A program made the translations under genes and the position numbers. Of a stretch of DNA of 64,000 bases, positions 53,582 through 62,677 are shown piece by piece. The DNA comes from an uncultured Flavobacteriales bacterium (GTDB taxonomy: Bacteria; Bacteroidota; Bacteroidia; Flavobacteriales_D; Parvicellaceae). The notes under the pieces were generated by a model. It did no database searches. It was not told the origin of the DNA and saw only the letters and a program-made list of their open reading frames with translations. The DNA is taken from positions 186,001 to 250,000 of the forward strand of contig CALSPA010000012.1 in NCBI GenBank assembly GCA_943788115.1. Direction: 5' to 3'. Position 1 is the first letter of the stretch. Each line of letters opens with the position of its first letter.

Positions 53582-54775
53582 CTATTGTAAAGAAGTGTTT
53601 TTCAATCTTCTATTAATGTTTAGCTTGTTAATTGAAACAATTGAAAGTATAAAAAGTAGTGCTATAAGAACTGTATATACATTAATGCCATTGTTTAATT
53701 TAATTCCCTTATGATTATTTATCCAAAAATATAGGTAGCTTTTTGTGCTAATAAATAAGGTAAAACTTAAAGAGAACACAATCAGATAAGATTTTATAAA
53801 TAATTTATTTATTGCTACTGAAATAGTTTTTCTGTTGTACCCAATCATTAAGAGAGTTTTTATCTCGGAATCAGATTTATTTATGATTATTCTAGCGTAG
53901 AAAATAAATAATATTATTGATTGTATAATAATTATCAGACCAATAATAAATTGATAATAAACACCATTTTTTAAAATGGATTCAAACTTGTTTCCTCTTG
54001 TTTTTTCTGAATTTGTAGTATATCTATGCTCTTCTAGAAATTTTGAAACAGCTGGATTTTTTAAATTGTTTGCAGCAATGATAACCTTATTGTGTTTGGT
54101 AGTTTCTTTATTCCCATATAGCTTATTTGTATGATTTAAAAAGTTTTCTGGAACTAGAATGCTGTTTATTCTATCAGAGAAGCTAATTACTCTTGCATAG
54201 TAATTTCCTTTTTTATTGTTCCCTTGGAGAGTTAGTTTAAAAGGAATAGAAGTTAAAAGCTTTTTACTTAATTGTGGTGTTCCCATGCTTAAAGCAATTC
54301 CAAAATTATAAGCATCAATATAAGTGCTAGGAAGTATAACAGGCAGTTCAATGTTGTTTGTGTCCCAAGCCCAGTTATTTGTTGGTACGTCAATAAATTC
54401 ATCTGGAATAGACTCAAAATAAGCTAATGTTGAGAATCCAGGAAACGTTCCGCCATCTGAACTTAAATGAGCAAATACCTGATACTGACAGCCCTTAAAA
54501 ATAGCTAATGATTTGACAAAAGGTTGATCAGCTATTTCTTGAATTTCTTTTTTATTAAAAGAGCTGTTAACTCCTAATATTGATAAATCTGAGATTTCTT
54601 TTTTTATTATTAGAAACTCGCTAGACATTAATTCATTTTCAACTCCTAAAAGTTCTCTAAAATCTATGTAAAGTTGTAAGGATAGGAATAGTAGGGTGAG
54701 TCCAATTATAGAGCCTATACTAGCAAGAAACATTGAGAATTGGTTGTTGTTATTCTTAAATACTTTATTGATCAT
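53582..54775 (-). CDS. FtsX-like ABC transporter permease
   Basis: A 397-residue inner-membrane protein with the MacB/FtsX layout: one helix at about 17-38 (SIIGLTLLFLSLQLYIDF), a large periplasmic domain (about 40-275) and three helices at the end (YQFIIGLIIIIQSIILFIFY, SYLIVFSLSFTLFIS, YTVLIALLFILSIV). The first base of ATG overlaps the stop of the ATPase gene by four bases, so the two form one transporter. LolCE, MacB and cell-division FtsX are relatives; no motif picks one out. A mechanotransmission or lipoprotein-release role is possible (inference). Confidence 0.8.
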   Translation of the reverse strand: MINKVFKNNNNQFSMFLASIGSIIGLTLLFLSLQLYIDFRELLGVENELMSSEFLIIKKEISDLSILGVNSSFNKKEIQEIADQPFVKSLAIFKGCQYQVFAHLSSDGGTFPGFSTLAYFESIPDEFIDVPTNNWAWDTNNIELPVILPSTYIDAYNFGIALSMGTPQLSKKLLTSIPFKLTLQGNNKKGNYYARVISFSDRINSILVPENFLNHTNKLYGNKETTKHNKVIIAANNLKNPAVSKFLEEHRYTTNSEKTRGNKFESILKNGVYYQFIIGLIIIIQSIILFIFYARIIINKSDSEIKTLLMIGYNRKTISVAINKLFIKSYLIVFSLSFTLFISTKSYLYFWINNHKGIKLNNGINVYTVLIALLFILSIVSINKLNINRRLKNTSLQ

Positions 54776-55413
54776 AAACAGAGTTGTTCAATGTTTCTAA
54801 AAATAGTTTTATCATTTAATGATGTTATAATAAGATTGGCATTTTCTTTTTCACAAGTTAATTCTATTATTTCGCAGGCGTTTTTAAAGTTAGCTTTGTC
54901 AATGTGTGAAAAAGGTTCGTCCATAATTAAAGTCTCAAATGGCTGTATTAGTGCTCTTATTATTGCAACCCTTTGTTGTTGACCCAGTGAGATGAGATGA
55001 GGTTTTTTTTCTTTGCATTTTTCTAACCCAAAATAATTTAATAATTCATTAATCTGATCGTTGGTTTTATGATTAGTCAAGTTGTTTTTAAGTTTTAAAT
55101 TCTCCCATACGGTTATTGAAGAAATCAATGATAAGTTTTGAGGAACATAAGCAAGTTGTTCGCTTCTTATTTTAGACCAATCATTCTGATTTGTTAAATG
55201 AATTGATTTATTGTTTAATAATAGCTCACCATTAAAATCTTTTCTAAATCCACAACAGAGTGATAATAGAGTTGTTTTACCTTTTCCAGATGGAGATGTA
55301 ATGTTATAATTTGTACCCTCTTCAAAAGAAAATTCTTGGTTCCATACTTCTGAATCTTTTGTATTTTCTTCAACAAGTGGGTCAGGCATGATATGTTTAA
55401 AAGTCCATCTCAA
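54772..55413 (-). CDS. ABC transporter ATP-binding protein
   Basis: The 213-residue ATPase partner of the FtsX-like permease. Walker A reads SPSGKGKTTLLSL, the Q-loop lies in YVPQNLSL, the signature is SLGQQQRVAIIRAL (in place of LSGGQ) and Walker B is TLIMDEPFSHID. The H-loop histidine at the usual place is not obvious: IITSLNDKT replaces the typical SH-D. These changes may lower ATPase rate or reflect a non-transport role as in FtsE-type systems (inference). Start ATG 55413; a frame with MPDPLVEENT at residue 9 is an alternative. Confidence 0.83.
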   Translation of the reverse strand: MRWTFKHIMPDPLVEENTKDSEVWNQEFSFEEGTNYNITSPSGKGKTTLLSLCCGFRKDFNGELLLNNKSIHLTNQNDWSKIRSEQLAYVPQNLSLISSITVWENLKLKNNLTNHKTNDQINELLNYFGLEKCKEKKPHLISLGQQQRVAIIRALIQPFETLIMDEPFSHIDKANFKNACEIIELTCEKENANLIITSLNDKTIFRNIEQLCL

Positions 55414-55506
55414 TTATCTAAATTTAAGTTTGCAAAATAATCAATATTGTTCTACTTTTAAAGTACGCTTTTTCTTTCTATAAGTTAGAATTTAAGTCAG
55501 GTTAAT

Positions 55507-55680
55507 AACCGCCCACATGGTGAAGTTTTTAAACTTAACACCTTAAAAATTGGAGATAATATTTTTTTAGTAATGGCGTGCCGACCATTTTTAATGTCAG
55601 TCGGATTACAGATCTAAAAGTGAGTTTCCATACATGTTGAACTCAAGTTTAACAACCTGTCAGCTGTGTGGGTTTTTTTT
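55507..55680 (+). ncRNA. Candidate structured RNA with closing helix, three hairpins and U-tract
   Basis: CCCACA (55512-55517) pairs with TGTGGG (55667-55672), which runs straight into eight T residues. Inside lie three hairpins: GGTG-AAGTT / AACTT-(aa)-CACC at 55519-55542; CCGAC-CATT / AATG-(tca)-GTCGG at 55581-55604; and TGAGTT / AACTCA at 55621-55645. The stretch contains no convincing coding frame. I cannot match it to a known class: it lacks the tmRNA tag and tRNA-like end, the RNase P core and the long rod of 6S RNA. A weak TAnnTTTA element is at 55453-55460. Confidence 0.4.
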
Positions 55681-56482
55681 ATTCTATTATTACTTTTAAA
55701 CTTTCTTCCTCGATTTTAAGGATGTAGATTCCTCTTTTAAGGTTAGTGATGATTTTGTTTTCACACACCCCTCTTTGAACTAATTTACCTTGAAGGTTAA
55801 ATAATTGATAGGTCGATGTTTTTTCCAATCCATTGATGTTAATGATGTTGTTACATGGATTTGGATATATTGAAAGTTCGTTAAATCTAGTGTCTATAAC
55901 TTTTGTTGGGTCATTAATATCTATTCTAATGTTGTCTAACCCTAAAATGAATTGATCGTTTCCGTAATGTCTAAAAACAATATTTACTGTTTGATTTTGT
56001 AATCCTAAAGTGTCTAGATCTACTGAAAAATTTGTCCAATATGGTGGTGATGCAATGGTGTCGAATAATACACCATTAGCGAGAATAGTACTAACGTTAA
56101 AATCGTTGAATGTATAAAGAACTTGAATTCCATCTGGATAAGATTGATCGATAGATTTAGTGTCAAAATAAAGTATGTTCCCCCCGCTTCCTAGGGTAAC
56201 TGATGGAAGAATTAAATAATCATCAGCATCTGTAATAGGGTCTAACCAAGAAGTAGCAATTAAAATTGAATCGCCAGTTCCTGTAGAATCATAATCTTCA
56301 TTTATAACAAAAGCATCGTTAATAAAGTTAACTAATGGATCATTGTATGGAGTTGCTCCATCGTTATCTATTAATAACCAATTAGCTGGTAATCCATTGT
56401 TAAAATCTTCGGATAAGACATTGGTTTGACCTGTAAGAATAATAGATGATAAGCAGAAAGTAAATAGTAATATTTTTTTCAT
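55679..56482 (-). CDS. T9SS type A cargo with choice-of-anchor/cleaved-adhesin domain
   Basis: A 267-residue secreted protein with signal peptide (MKKILLFTFCLSSIILTGQ). One jelly-roll domain follows at about 22-185 (EDFNNGLPANWLLIDNDGAT, DADDYLILPSVTLG, FILGLDNIRIDI), typical of the cleaved-adhesin or choice-of-anchor J family. The tail is a type A sorting domain (LSIYPNPCNNIININ, YQLFNLQGKLVQ, RGIYILKIEEE). It is probably attached at the cell surface; ligand unknown. It has its own promoter-like element upstream and ends at the T-run of the candidate RNA on the other strand. Confidence 0.87.
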   Translation of the reverse strand: MKKILLFTFCLSSIILTGQTNVLSEDFNNGLPANWLLIDNDGATPYNDPLVNFINDAFVINEDYDSTGTGDSILIATSWLDPITDADDYLILPSVTLGSGGNILYFDTKSIDQSYPDGIQVLYTFNDFNVSTILANGVLFDTIASPPYWTNFSVDLDTLGLQNQTVNIVFRHYGNDQFILGLDNIRIDINDPTKVIDTRFNELSIYPNPCNNIININGLEKTSTYQLFNLQGKLVQRGVCENKIITNLKRGIYILKIEEESLKVIIE

Positions 56483-56499
56483 TATAGAATTTAAAGCAG

Positions 56500-56507
56500 C
56501 AAATGTA
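56500..56507 (-). promoter_or_regulatory. Bacteroidota -7 promoter element for the cleaved-adhesin cargo gene
   Basis: On the minus strand this reads TACATTTG followed by C, identical to the dapB element. It predicts a start near 56495 and a leader of about 13 nt before ATG 56482. No clear upstream TTTG box. Confidence 0.45.
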
Positions 56508-56676
56508 CTAATTTGTAAGAAGTATATTTTTTGATTTTTTAATAAATAGCTATTTGTATTTTATTATTAGGTTTTAAACGGCATGAAAATTGACTTATTA
56601 TTAATTAACAATTAAAATTGAAAAAATATAAATCACCTAAGTTTTCTATTCTTGTTTTTAAAGTTAATTTGTCTAT

Positions 56677-57774
56677 ATGAAATCTATATCTATTATTTTC
56701 CTTTTCTATTTTCTTTTCCCAGCTTTTATTTTGGGGCAGAAGTTTGAGCTTAATGATTTTTTTGAATACCAACCAAGCCTTCAATTGGAAGTAGACAAGG
56801 TTTTTAATTCATTGAATGACACATTAAAAGTTGGTCAATTGATTGTGCCAGCCGTAGGTAGATTAGGTAAAACAGATAAACATGTTATTGAATTATGTGA
56901 AAAAGGAAAAATAGGAGGGGTATTACTTCTTAATGGTACAGTTGAAAGTTTTACAAATTATGTGAGTTTATTTGATAGCATTTGTTCAGCAAATGGCTAT
57001 TTGCCACCAATTTATAGCGCAGATGCAGAGCCAACGTTGATTAAATATAAAATTAAAGGGTCAACTCCTGTTCCCAAAACAAATAAAATTAAATCAATAG
57101 ATAAAGTGGAGCAAGTTGCTCAAGTAATTTCTGATGATTTAAATAAAATTGGAATTACTCAGAATTTTGCACCTGTAATAGATGCTTCTCCTAATGAAGT
57201 GGTTAGTAACCGTAGTTTTGGTTTAAATATGGATACTGTTATTAGTTTCTCCAATAAATTTATTGAGGTTACTCAGTCTAATGGAATTGTTGCTACGGCT
57301 AAACATTTCCCTGGTCACGGTTATGTTTCAGGAGATACCCATAAAAAGTTGGTTTATATTGATGGTGAAATGAAAGAAGTTGTCAATTATAAACCTGTAA
57401 TTGATAACAATGTAATTTCTGTAATGGTAGCCCACATTGCCGTAAAAAACAATGATCAATATGGAACTAATGACATGCCGGCAACATGCTCAAGGAAAAT
57501 TGTTACTGATTTATTGAAAGATTCTTTGAATTTTAGAGGATTGGTAATTACAGATGCAATGAATATGGGGGGTGTTGTAAACGTCCCTTCTTGTGGGTTA
57601 AAAGCGGTTCAGGCTGGATGCGATGTTCTATTGATGCCTGTAAATGAGGAAAAAGACATAGATGATATTCTTTCTACAATGAATAAGAATGTAGATTTTA
57701 AGCTTCAGGTTTATTCATCTGTTAAAAAAGTAATAAGGTTGAAAATTTGTTTAGGTTTACTTGAAACAGAATAG
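56677..57774 (+). CDS. Glycoside hydrolase family 3, NagZ-type beta-N-acetylhexosaminidase-like
   Basis: A 365-residue single-domain GH3 enzyme with signal peptide (MKSISIIFLFYFLFPAFILG). The NagZ mark KHFPGHGYVSGDTHKKL carries the catalytic His loop, and LVITDAMNMGGV supplies the nucleophile aspartate. NFAPVIDASPNEVVSNRSFG is the conserved sugar-binding segment. NagZ enzymes cut N-acetylglucosamine from muropeptides during wall recycling (family knowledge); the signal peptide places this one outside the cytoplasm. It is much shorter than the fusion at 18758 and shares no operon with it. The start is secure because it yields the signal peptide. Confidence 0.88.
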   Translation: MKSISIIFLFYFLFPAFILGQKFELNDFFEYQPSLQLEVDKVFNSLNDTLKVGQLIVPAVGRLGKTDKHVIELCEKGKIGGVLLLNGTVESFTNYVSLFDSICSANGYLPPIYSADAEPTLIKYKIKGSTPVPKTNKIKSIDKVEQVAQVISDDLNKIGITQNFAPVIDASPNEVVSNRSFGLNMDTVISFSNKFIEVTQSNGIVATAKHFPGHGYVSGDTHKKLVYIDGEMKEVVNYKPVIDNNVISVMVAHIAVKNNDQYGTNDMPATCSRKIVTDLLKDSLNFRGLVITDAMNMGGVVNVPSCGLKAVQAGCDVLLMPVNEEKDIDDILSTMNKNVDFKLQVYSSVKKVIRLKICLGLLETE

Positions 57775-57784
57775 ATATTCTATA

Positions 57785-58699
57785 TCAAAGAGCTGTGTAA
57801 AATATACCTATTAGCTCTTTGTCTTCCTTTAAGCTTCTACTGATTGTAGTTTTTATAACTTCTTTATTCGATCTTTTAGTTGTCATTGGAATCGCATCTT
57901 TGTTTGAAGACACACTTGGTTCTGAAAAACCACTAAGAACTAATTCTTCAGATTCTCTTAAAATATCATCTTCTTCGTTAATAGTGAATTCTAAATCTTC
58001 AGTTGAGTTATTAAAATCAACAGACATTCCGGATTCATATTCAATAAATTCATCTAATTCTATTATTTCCACTTCTAGCTCTGCTCTTTCTTCTTCTTCA
58101 AACTCTACCAAAAACTCAGTTTCTTCTTCTAAAATTGGAATTTTTAAGGGGGCATTGATTTTGTTTATTTCTTCCTCTTTTTCATTATTTGCTAAAACCT
58201 TGTTTATAATATTTGAAGGTTCAGTTTTGTCAACTAAAGCTAAGTTGTTCATACTGTCTGAATTGGTTTCATTTTTTAGTTGTTCTACTTGATTTTCGTT
58301 AAGAGAAATTGGAGAATTTGAATTGCTGAATTCATAATTAGTATAAATAGTTAAAATTAGAATTAATGAAGCTGCTATTCCGCAAAGCTGAACTCCAGGC
58401 ATTGAAATGATTTTCTTGTTTTTAGGGAAAAGTGTAGTGAAAACAACATTTAACCATATTTTGTTTTGATTGTTGTGTTGCCTGAATTCATTTATTAATT
58501 CGGTTTTAATAATTGGGTTAGGTTCTAAAGGGTTATTTGAAATAGTGTTACTTTCAAATGAGCTAAATAATTTTTTAAGATTATTGTATTCTTCCTCACT
58601 TTTTATTTCATTAGAGATAAATGCTTTCTCTTGAATGCTTAGCTCAGTATAATCCTTATTTATAAGGTAATATTCGATATCGTTTTTTGAGTAATTCAT
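57785..58699 (-). CDS. Probable anti-sigma factor (single-pass membrane protein)
   Basis: A 304-residue protein with a soluble N-terminal part (about 1-100), one membrane helix near 104-122 (VQLCGIAASLILILTIYTNY) and an acidic C-terminal part rich in Glu (LVEFEEEERAELEVEIIELD). It lies three bases after an ECF sigma factor gene on the same strand. This layout is classical for sigma/anti-sigma pairs, so the function is inferred mainly from position; I see no zinc-binding anti-sigma motif. The N-terminal part (YYLINKDYTELSIQEKAFIS) resembles short helical sigma-binding regions only in outline. Confidence 0.6.
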   Translation of the reverse strand: MNYSKNDIEYYLINKDYTELSIQEKAFISNEIKSEEEYNNLKKLFSSFESNTISNNPLEPNPIIKTELINEFRQHNNQNKIWLNVVFTTLFPKNKKIISMPGVQLCGIAASLILILTIYTNYEFSNSNSPISLNENQVEQLKNETNSDSMNNLALVDKTEPSNIINKVLANNEKEEEINKINAPLKIPILEEETEFLVEFEEEERAELEVEIIELDEFIEYESGMSVDFNNSTEDLEFTINEEDDILRESEELVLSGFSEPSVSSNKDAIPMTTKRSNKEVIKTTISRSLKEDKELIGIFYTAL

Positions 58700-58702
58700 T
58701 AT

Positions 58703-59329
58703 TTAAATAATTGTTGTAATCTCATTAATTAATAAAACATATGCAATTGTATTTACTGGCTTAAACTCTATTAAGCTGGTGCTAAGTTTTTTTAGCGTAT
58801 AAAAGATTCTTGATTTAACGGTTCCTTCGCTAGTTTCCATTATTTCAGCAATTTCTTTTATGCTTAAATTATGCTTCATTCTCATGATGAAAACCTTTTT
58901 ATGGTTGTTGCTTAAAAGGTTAAGTTCTTTGTTTAAACGAATGTTGAAAAGGTTTTCATCGTAATTTTTATCGTAATTTCCATGAGTTGATTTTACCATG
59001 TTTTCATTTAAGCTATTGTCAATTCCTTTTCTGGTTTCATTTTTTCTATATTCATTTTTGCACATATTATATGCAATAGTATAAATCCATGTTTTGAAGG
59101 ACTTTTTTATGTTAAAGAGTTTTGGCTTTTGAATAATTTTTGTAAATAAATCTTGCATGAAGTCTTCTGACTTCTCTAGATCTTGCCATAGCATTTTATA
59201 GAAATAATTTAATATAGGTTTACTCCATCTATCATAGAGTTCAACAAAGGCGGTTTCATTTCCGTTAATGATTTCTGCCATTAAATCTTCATCGGATAAT
59301 GAATTGTATTTAGATTTTAGTAACCTCAT
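58703..59329 (-). CDS. ECF-type RNA polymerase sigma factor
   Basis: A 208-residue sigma-70 family protein. Region 2 is at about 12-90 (SDEDLMAEIINGNETAFVEL, FKTWIYTIAYNMCKNEYRK) and region 4 at about 130-190 (LSNNHKKVFIMRMKHNLSIK, EIAEIMETSEGTVKSRIFYT). It should direct transcription of a small regulon and be held by the membrane protein encoded just downstream. It lies at the end of a minus-strand run of T9SS-type genes, so those may be its targets (inference). The start is ATG 59329; there is no signal peptide, as expected for a cytoplasmic factor. Confidence 0.92.
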   Translation of the reverse strand: MRLLKSKYNSLSDEDLMAEIINGNETAFVELYDRWSKPILNYFYKMLWQDLEKSEDFMQDLFTKIIQKPKLFNIKKSFKTWIYTIAYNMCKNEYRKNETRKGIDNSLNENMVKSTHGNYDKNYDENLFNIRLNKELNLLSNNHKKVFIMRMKHNLSIKEIAEIMETSEGTVKSRIFYTLKKLSTSLIEFKPVNTIAYVLLINEITTII

Positions 59330-59398
59330 TTATTGCCAATGTGTTTTTGAATCAAAGTTTCTTGATTTCCTTCTTTTGCAATTTTTAAAATTATTTTT

Positions 59399-60382
59399 TC
59401 AACTTCTTTTTTTCTTTTTAATTTCTCCTTTAGAATCATAATATTTATAAGCTATTATTAAGGGTAATGAGTAGTTTAAATTTATTTTATTTAGCGTTAA
59501 ATTTTCAGTAGGTTTATTTAACTCGCTTGCTTTAAATTTATATTCCCAGTTATTAATTAATAATTCTATGTTATTCATTTCAGCTTCGCTGTATTTAAAC
59601 GCCAAACCTGTTATGTATAAATTTTCGCTTAGGTTAGATAGTAGCTTTGGATTAATTGTAATAGATAAATAGATGTTTCTGTTGGGGTTTTGCTTAATTG
59701 TTTTTTCGATTAATTCATCTATTGAGCATACGGGAGTTTTTAGGGTTAACCTTTCATAGTAATTTTTTCTATAATCTAAATTTTTAAAAATTCAAGATTC
59801 AGAATTTTAATGTCTTTTCTTATGTTTTTAACTTCTTGTTGTATTAATGCAGGGTAGGTGTCGTTGTTTCCATATGTAAATAAGATTGAGTTGTTTTCAA
59901 GTGAGTTTAATAGGTTGTAATTGTATTCTAATAGACCTTCTGAAAACACATTGCTTTCATATAGTTTTTGACAATATTGCTTTTTCTTTATTGGATTATT
60001 CGTTAATTCATAATAAGTGATATAGCTTTCATAAAGCTCAACATTATTTGGAGATATTTTTGCTGCTTTTTCTAGGTTAGAAAAAGTATTAGGTGAGTGA
60101 TTTTGGTTAAGAACTTCAACGTAATTATACTCGTATGAATTAGGATCTTCAACCTTAAGTCTTTTCACAATACTATCTAAACTCTTTTTGGTCATTTGGT
60201 TTTATTTGTTTAGAATATTTTGAAGTTGATCGTTGTCTTTTTTCTAAATAGTTGTCTAACAAAACAGCATTTGATGTTTTAGCTTCAGTTTTTAAAGCTT
60301 TACCTTCACTAATCTGACTTATAAAGCCATTTGAAAAAACCAATATTAAAATGGTTAGAAATAAATTTAATTTCATCTTCAT
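59399..60382 (-). pseudogene. Broken gene for an exported protein (two frameshifts)
   Basis: Three frames join into one 327-residue protein. The start at 60382 gives a signal peptide (MKMKLNLFLTILILVFSNGF). The first frame ends after KPNDQKEF; one A too many in a five-A run near 60190-60195 explains it. The middle frame includes helical TPR-like text (AAKISPNNVELYESYITYYE) and ILFTYGNNDTYPALIQQEV, which resembles the soluble part of DUF2723 proteins. It ends at 59776, where one base seems missing in T5A5; the last frame continues as KNLDYRKNYYERL. The unit is probably an operon gene, broken either by sequence errors or truly. Confidence 0.65.
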
Positions 60383-60421
60383 ATTATATATTACAACCAA
60401 TGAACCAAAAAGGTTCAAAAA

Positions 60422-62677
60422 TTAGTTATTAAAAATCTCAGCTGTTAGAACAAGTCTTTTTGTTGTTGGAAATGCATCAGATAGAATCGTAATTGAATTC
60501 ACTTGTTTTCCTATTAGATTAACTGTGTTTAATTCAACTGTGACCTTTCCATATTCTCCAGGTGCAATTGGATTGTAGTTAAAGTCGGCTATAGTGCAAC
60601 CACAGCTACTTATAATTTTCCTAATATTTAATTCTTTTGATCCTGTGTTTTGAACTCTAAATGTGTGTTTTACTGTTTCCCCTTTGTTAACTTTTCCGAA
60701 GTCATGGGTTGAGATTTCAACGTTTAATTCTGCGAAATTTGAATCCGTATAATTCGCTTTTCTTGCTGTCTGTATTTCAATTCTCCTTTCTAATGCAGCA
60801 GCTCTGTTGTAAATTGAATTTCTTTGGTCGTAATAATCATCGCTTACAACCTTTTTTGAGGTGTACTCACCAAATGGTATTTTGTTGAAAATTAAATTTC
60901 CGTTAGTTATGTATTTTTTAAATTGTTGTTTGTCATATTCAAGTAAATAATTAATTAAGCTGGAAATTCTTCTCTTAGTTAAATTTACATTGTAGTCAGA
61001 TTTTGCTAATGGACTTGCAAATCCTTTTACGGTAAGTTCTATTTTCTCACCTTTTTCTAGCTCATCAAGTAAGAGACTTGTGAATAAGTTTAGATCGTCA
61101 ACTCCTTTATCTACATAATGTTTGAAAAAGTCATCAATGTCTAATTTGGCTTCGCTTTCTTTTGAGTCGTTTAAACCTTTTGAATATTCATTTCGATACG
61201 TTTCTTGAAGAGTTTTATAATCATCATAGCTTGTTAAATAATTTAATTTAACAACAGTATCATTACTTCTAGGACCTGGTCTGTCGTTGTGAAAATATAA
61301 TGTAACAGGTAGGTATTTATTTATATCATCTAGTGTTTTTATGGTTATTTCTTGATTTTCAATTTGATCAAAAAAAGTTATTTCCCAAAGATCATTGCAA
61401 CATGTAGGTCCCTTTTCGTAAATAATTCCTTTCCTGTTTGAAGAAATTACACCTTTTAATTGATCTTTAGTTGTGTTGAAATAAATGTCATTCCAAGATG
61501 AATTAATAGGTTTTAGTAAGTTTTTAGGGTTGCTAAATGAATTGTTTTCAAAAGTGCTGCTAAATACATCAAAACCACCAAATCCGTTGTGCCAAGTGCT
61601 GCTAAAATACAATTTACCCGTTTGAGAGTTAAAGAATGGAGTTATTTCTGGATCTGGGCTATTTATTTTTTTTCCAGCATTTACAGCTTTGCCAAATGTT
61701 GGGCCATCAAGAATTTCAGAATACCAAATGTCTAAACTGCCTTCACCACCTTTTCTGTTAGAACTAAAAAAAAGCAATTGTTTATTGTTGAATTGAGAAA
61801 TGTTTGGATGAGTAGTATTTGATGCTTTAGAATTAATTTTTTCTGGTAATTCTATAGGTTTTGTGAATTTGTTGTTTACAATTTTTGAATAATAAAGCTT
61901 GCAATTACTAAGACTATCACACCTTGAAAATATATATAATTCTCGATTTTCTGAATAAGTGCCATTTGCATTATGAAAGTTTGAATTGTTTATTATTGAG
62001 TCAATAGGATTCGGATTAGTCCATGTATCACTGTTTGAAGAGTTGTAAATTTCAACTTTATAATTGGGTTCAAAAATCTCTAGCATTGTATTTACACTAT
62101 CTGCTCTTAGGCTACTAAATTCTAATTTATCGTTTATTAGTTTTCCGCTAAATTCAGATGCTGCAGTGTTTATGGTGTTGCCAAAATTTTCTACTATACA
62201 GTTTTTTAGTGTATCATTAGTTGATCTTATGGCAAATACACAGGAATTTATTTCTTTTTTAGCTTTTAAATATTCGTATGATTTTTTGTTGTTTTTGTAA
62301 AGTGATTTTACTTTTTTCCAGCTTTTTATTGACTCCTTATAATGTTTGTTAAATTTTTGCATTGATGCTAACCAAAGTGTTGCATCTTTAAAAATCCTTC
62401 CTCCTTTATCTTTATTTGTTACTTTTTGAAAGTAATACTCGGCTAATTCATAGTTGTTATAGTTTTTTAAACTATTAGCGTAATTATAAATTATACCTAT
62501 ATCTGAGGAATCTTCATTAAGTGCTTTTTTATAATAAATAGATGCACCATAGTAATTTCCTTCCGCGATTAGTTCGTTGGCATATTTAACAAATTGTTTT
62601 GTTGATTGACTTACAATTGAATTTGATATAAAAAACAAAAACAGAGTAAAGAATATGTGAATATTTTGTCTTTTCAT
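60422..62677 (-). CDS. OmpA-family envelope protein with TPR, WD40-like and C-terminal DUF1573 domains
   Basis: About 751 residues from ATG 62677, which gives a signal peptide (MKRQNIHIFFTLFLFFISNS) and overlaps the PorP stop by one base. The order is TPR-like helices (about 20-130), a WD40/PD40-like propeller (170-440, with LLFFSSNRKGGEGSLDIWYS), an OmpA-type peptidoglycan-binding domain (about 530-645, LTVKGFASPLAKSDYNVNLT and RRIEIQ) and a DUF1573 domain (ISSCGCTIADFNYNPIAPG). The first three resemble PorE, the T9SS protein linking the outer-membrane complex to the wall (family knowledge). The DUF1573 fusion is unusual to me. Its place after CHU_C and PorP genes supports a T9SS role. Confidence 0.85.
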   Translation of the reverse strand: MKRQNIHIFFTLFLFFISNSIVSQSTKQFVKYANELIAEGNYYGASIYYKKALNEDSSDIGIIYNYANSLKNYNNYELAEYYFQKVTNKDKGGRIFKDATLWLASMQKFNKHYKESIKSWKKVKSLYKNNKKSYEYLKAKKEINSCVFAIRSTNDTLKNCIVENFGNTINTAASEFSGKLINDKLEFSSLRADSVNTMLEIFEPNYKVEIYNSSNSDTWTNPNPIDSIINNSNFHNANGTYSENRELYIFSRCDSLSNCKLYYSKIVNNKFTKPIELPEKINSKASNTTHPNISQFNNKQLLFFSSNRKGGEGSLDIWYSEILDGPTFGKAVNAGKKINSPDPEITPFFNSQTGKLYFSSTWHNGFGGFDVFSSTFENNSFSNPKNLLKPINSSWNDIYFNTTKDQLKGVISSNRKGIIYEKGPTCCNDLWEITFFDQIENQEITIKTLDDINKYLPVTLYFHNDRPGPRSNDTVVKLNYLTSYDDYKTLQETYRNEYSKGLNDSKESEAKLDIDDFFKHYVDKGVDDLNLFTSLLLDELEKGEKIELTVKGFASPLAKSDYNVNLTKRRISSLINYLLEYDKQQFKKYITNGNLIFNKIPFGEYTSKKVVSDDYYDQRNSIYNRAAALERRIEIQTARKANYTDSNFAELNVEISTHDFGKVNKGETVKHTFRVQNTGSKELNIRKIISSCGCTIADFNYNPIAPGEYGKVTVELNTVNLIGKQVNSITILSDAFPTTKRLVLTAEIFNN

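Noticed and set aside
55507-55680. Calling the structured region tmRNA, 6S RNA or RNase P RNA
   Set aside because: No tag-peptide frame or tRNA-like end, no single long rod with a central bubble, and no RNase P core motif could be found.
57786-57821. Nine-base-pair inverted repeat CAAAGAGCT / AGCTCTTTG between convergent genes, as a terminator
   Set aside because: The loop is 18 bases and there is no T-run on either strand; it overlaps the end of the anti-sigma coding region.
57819-58292. A 157-codon plus-strand frame opposite the anti-sigma gene
   Set aside because: It is antisense to an Asp/Glu-rich coding region and is almost pure Ser and Leu, as expected for a shadow frame.
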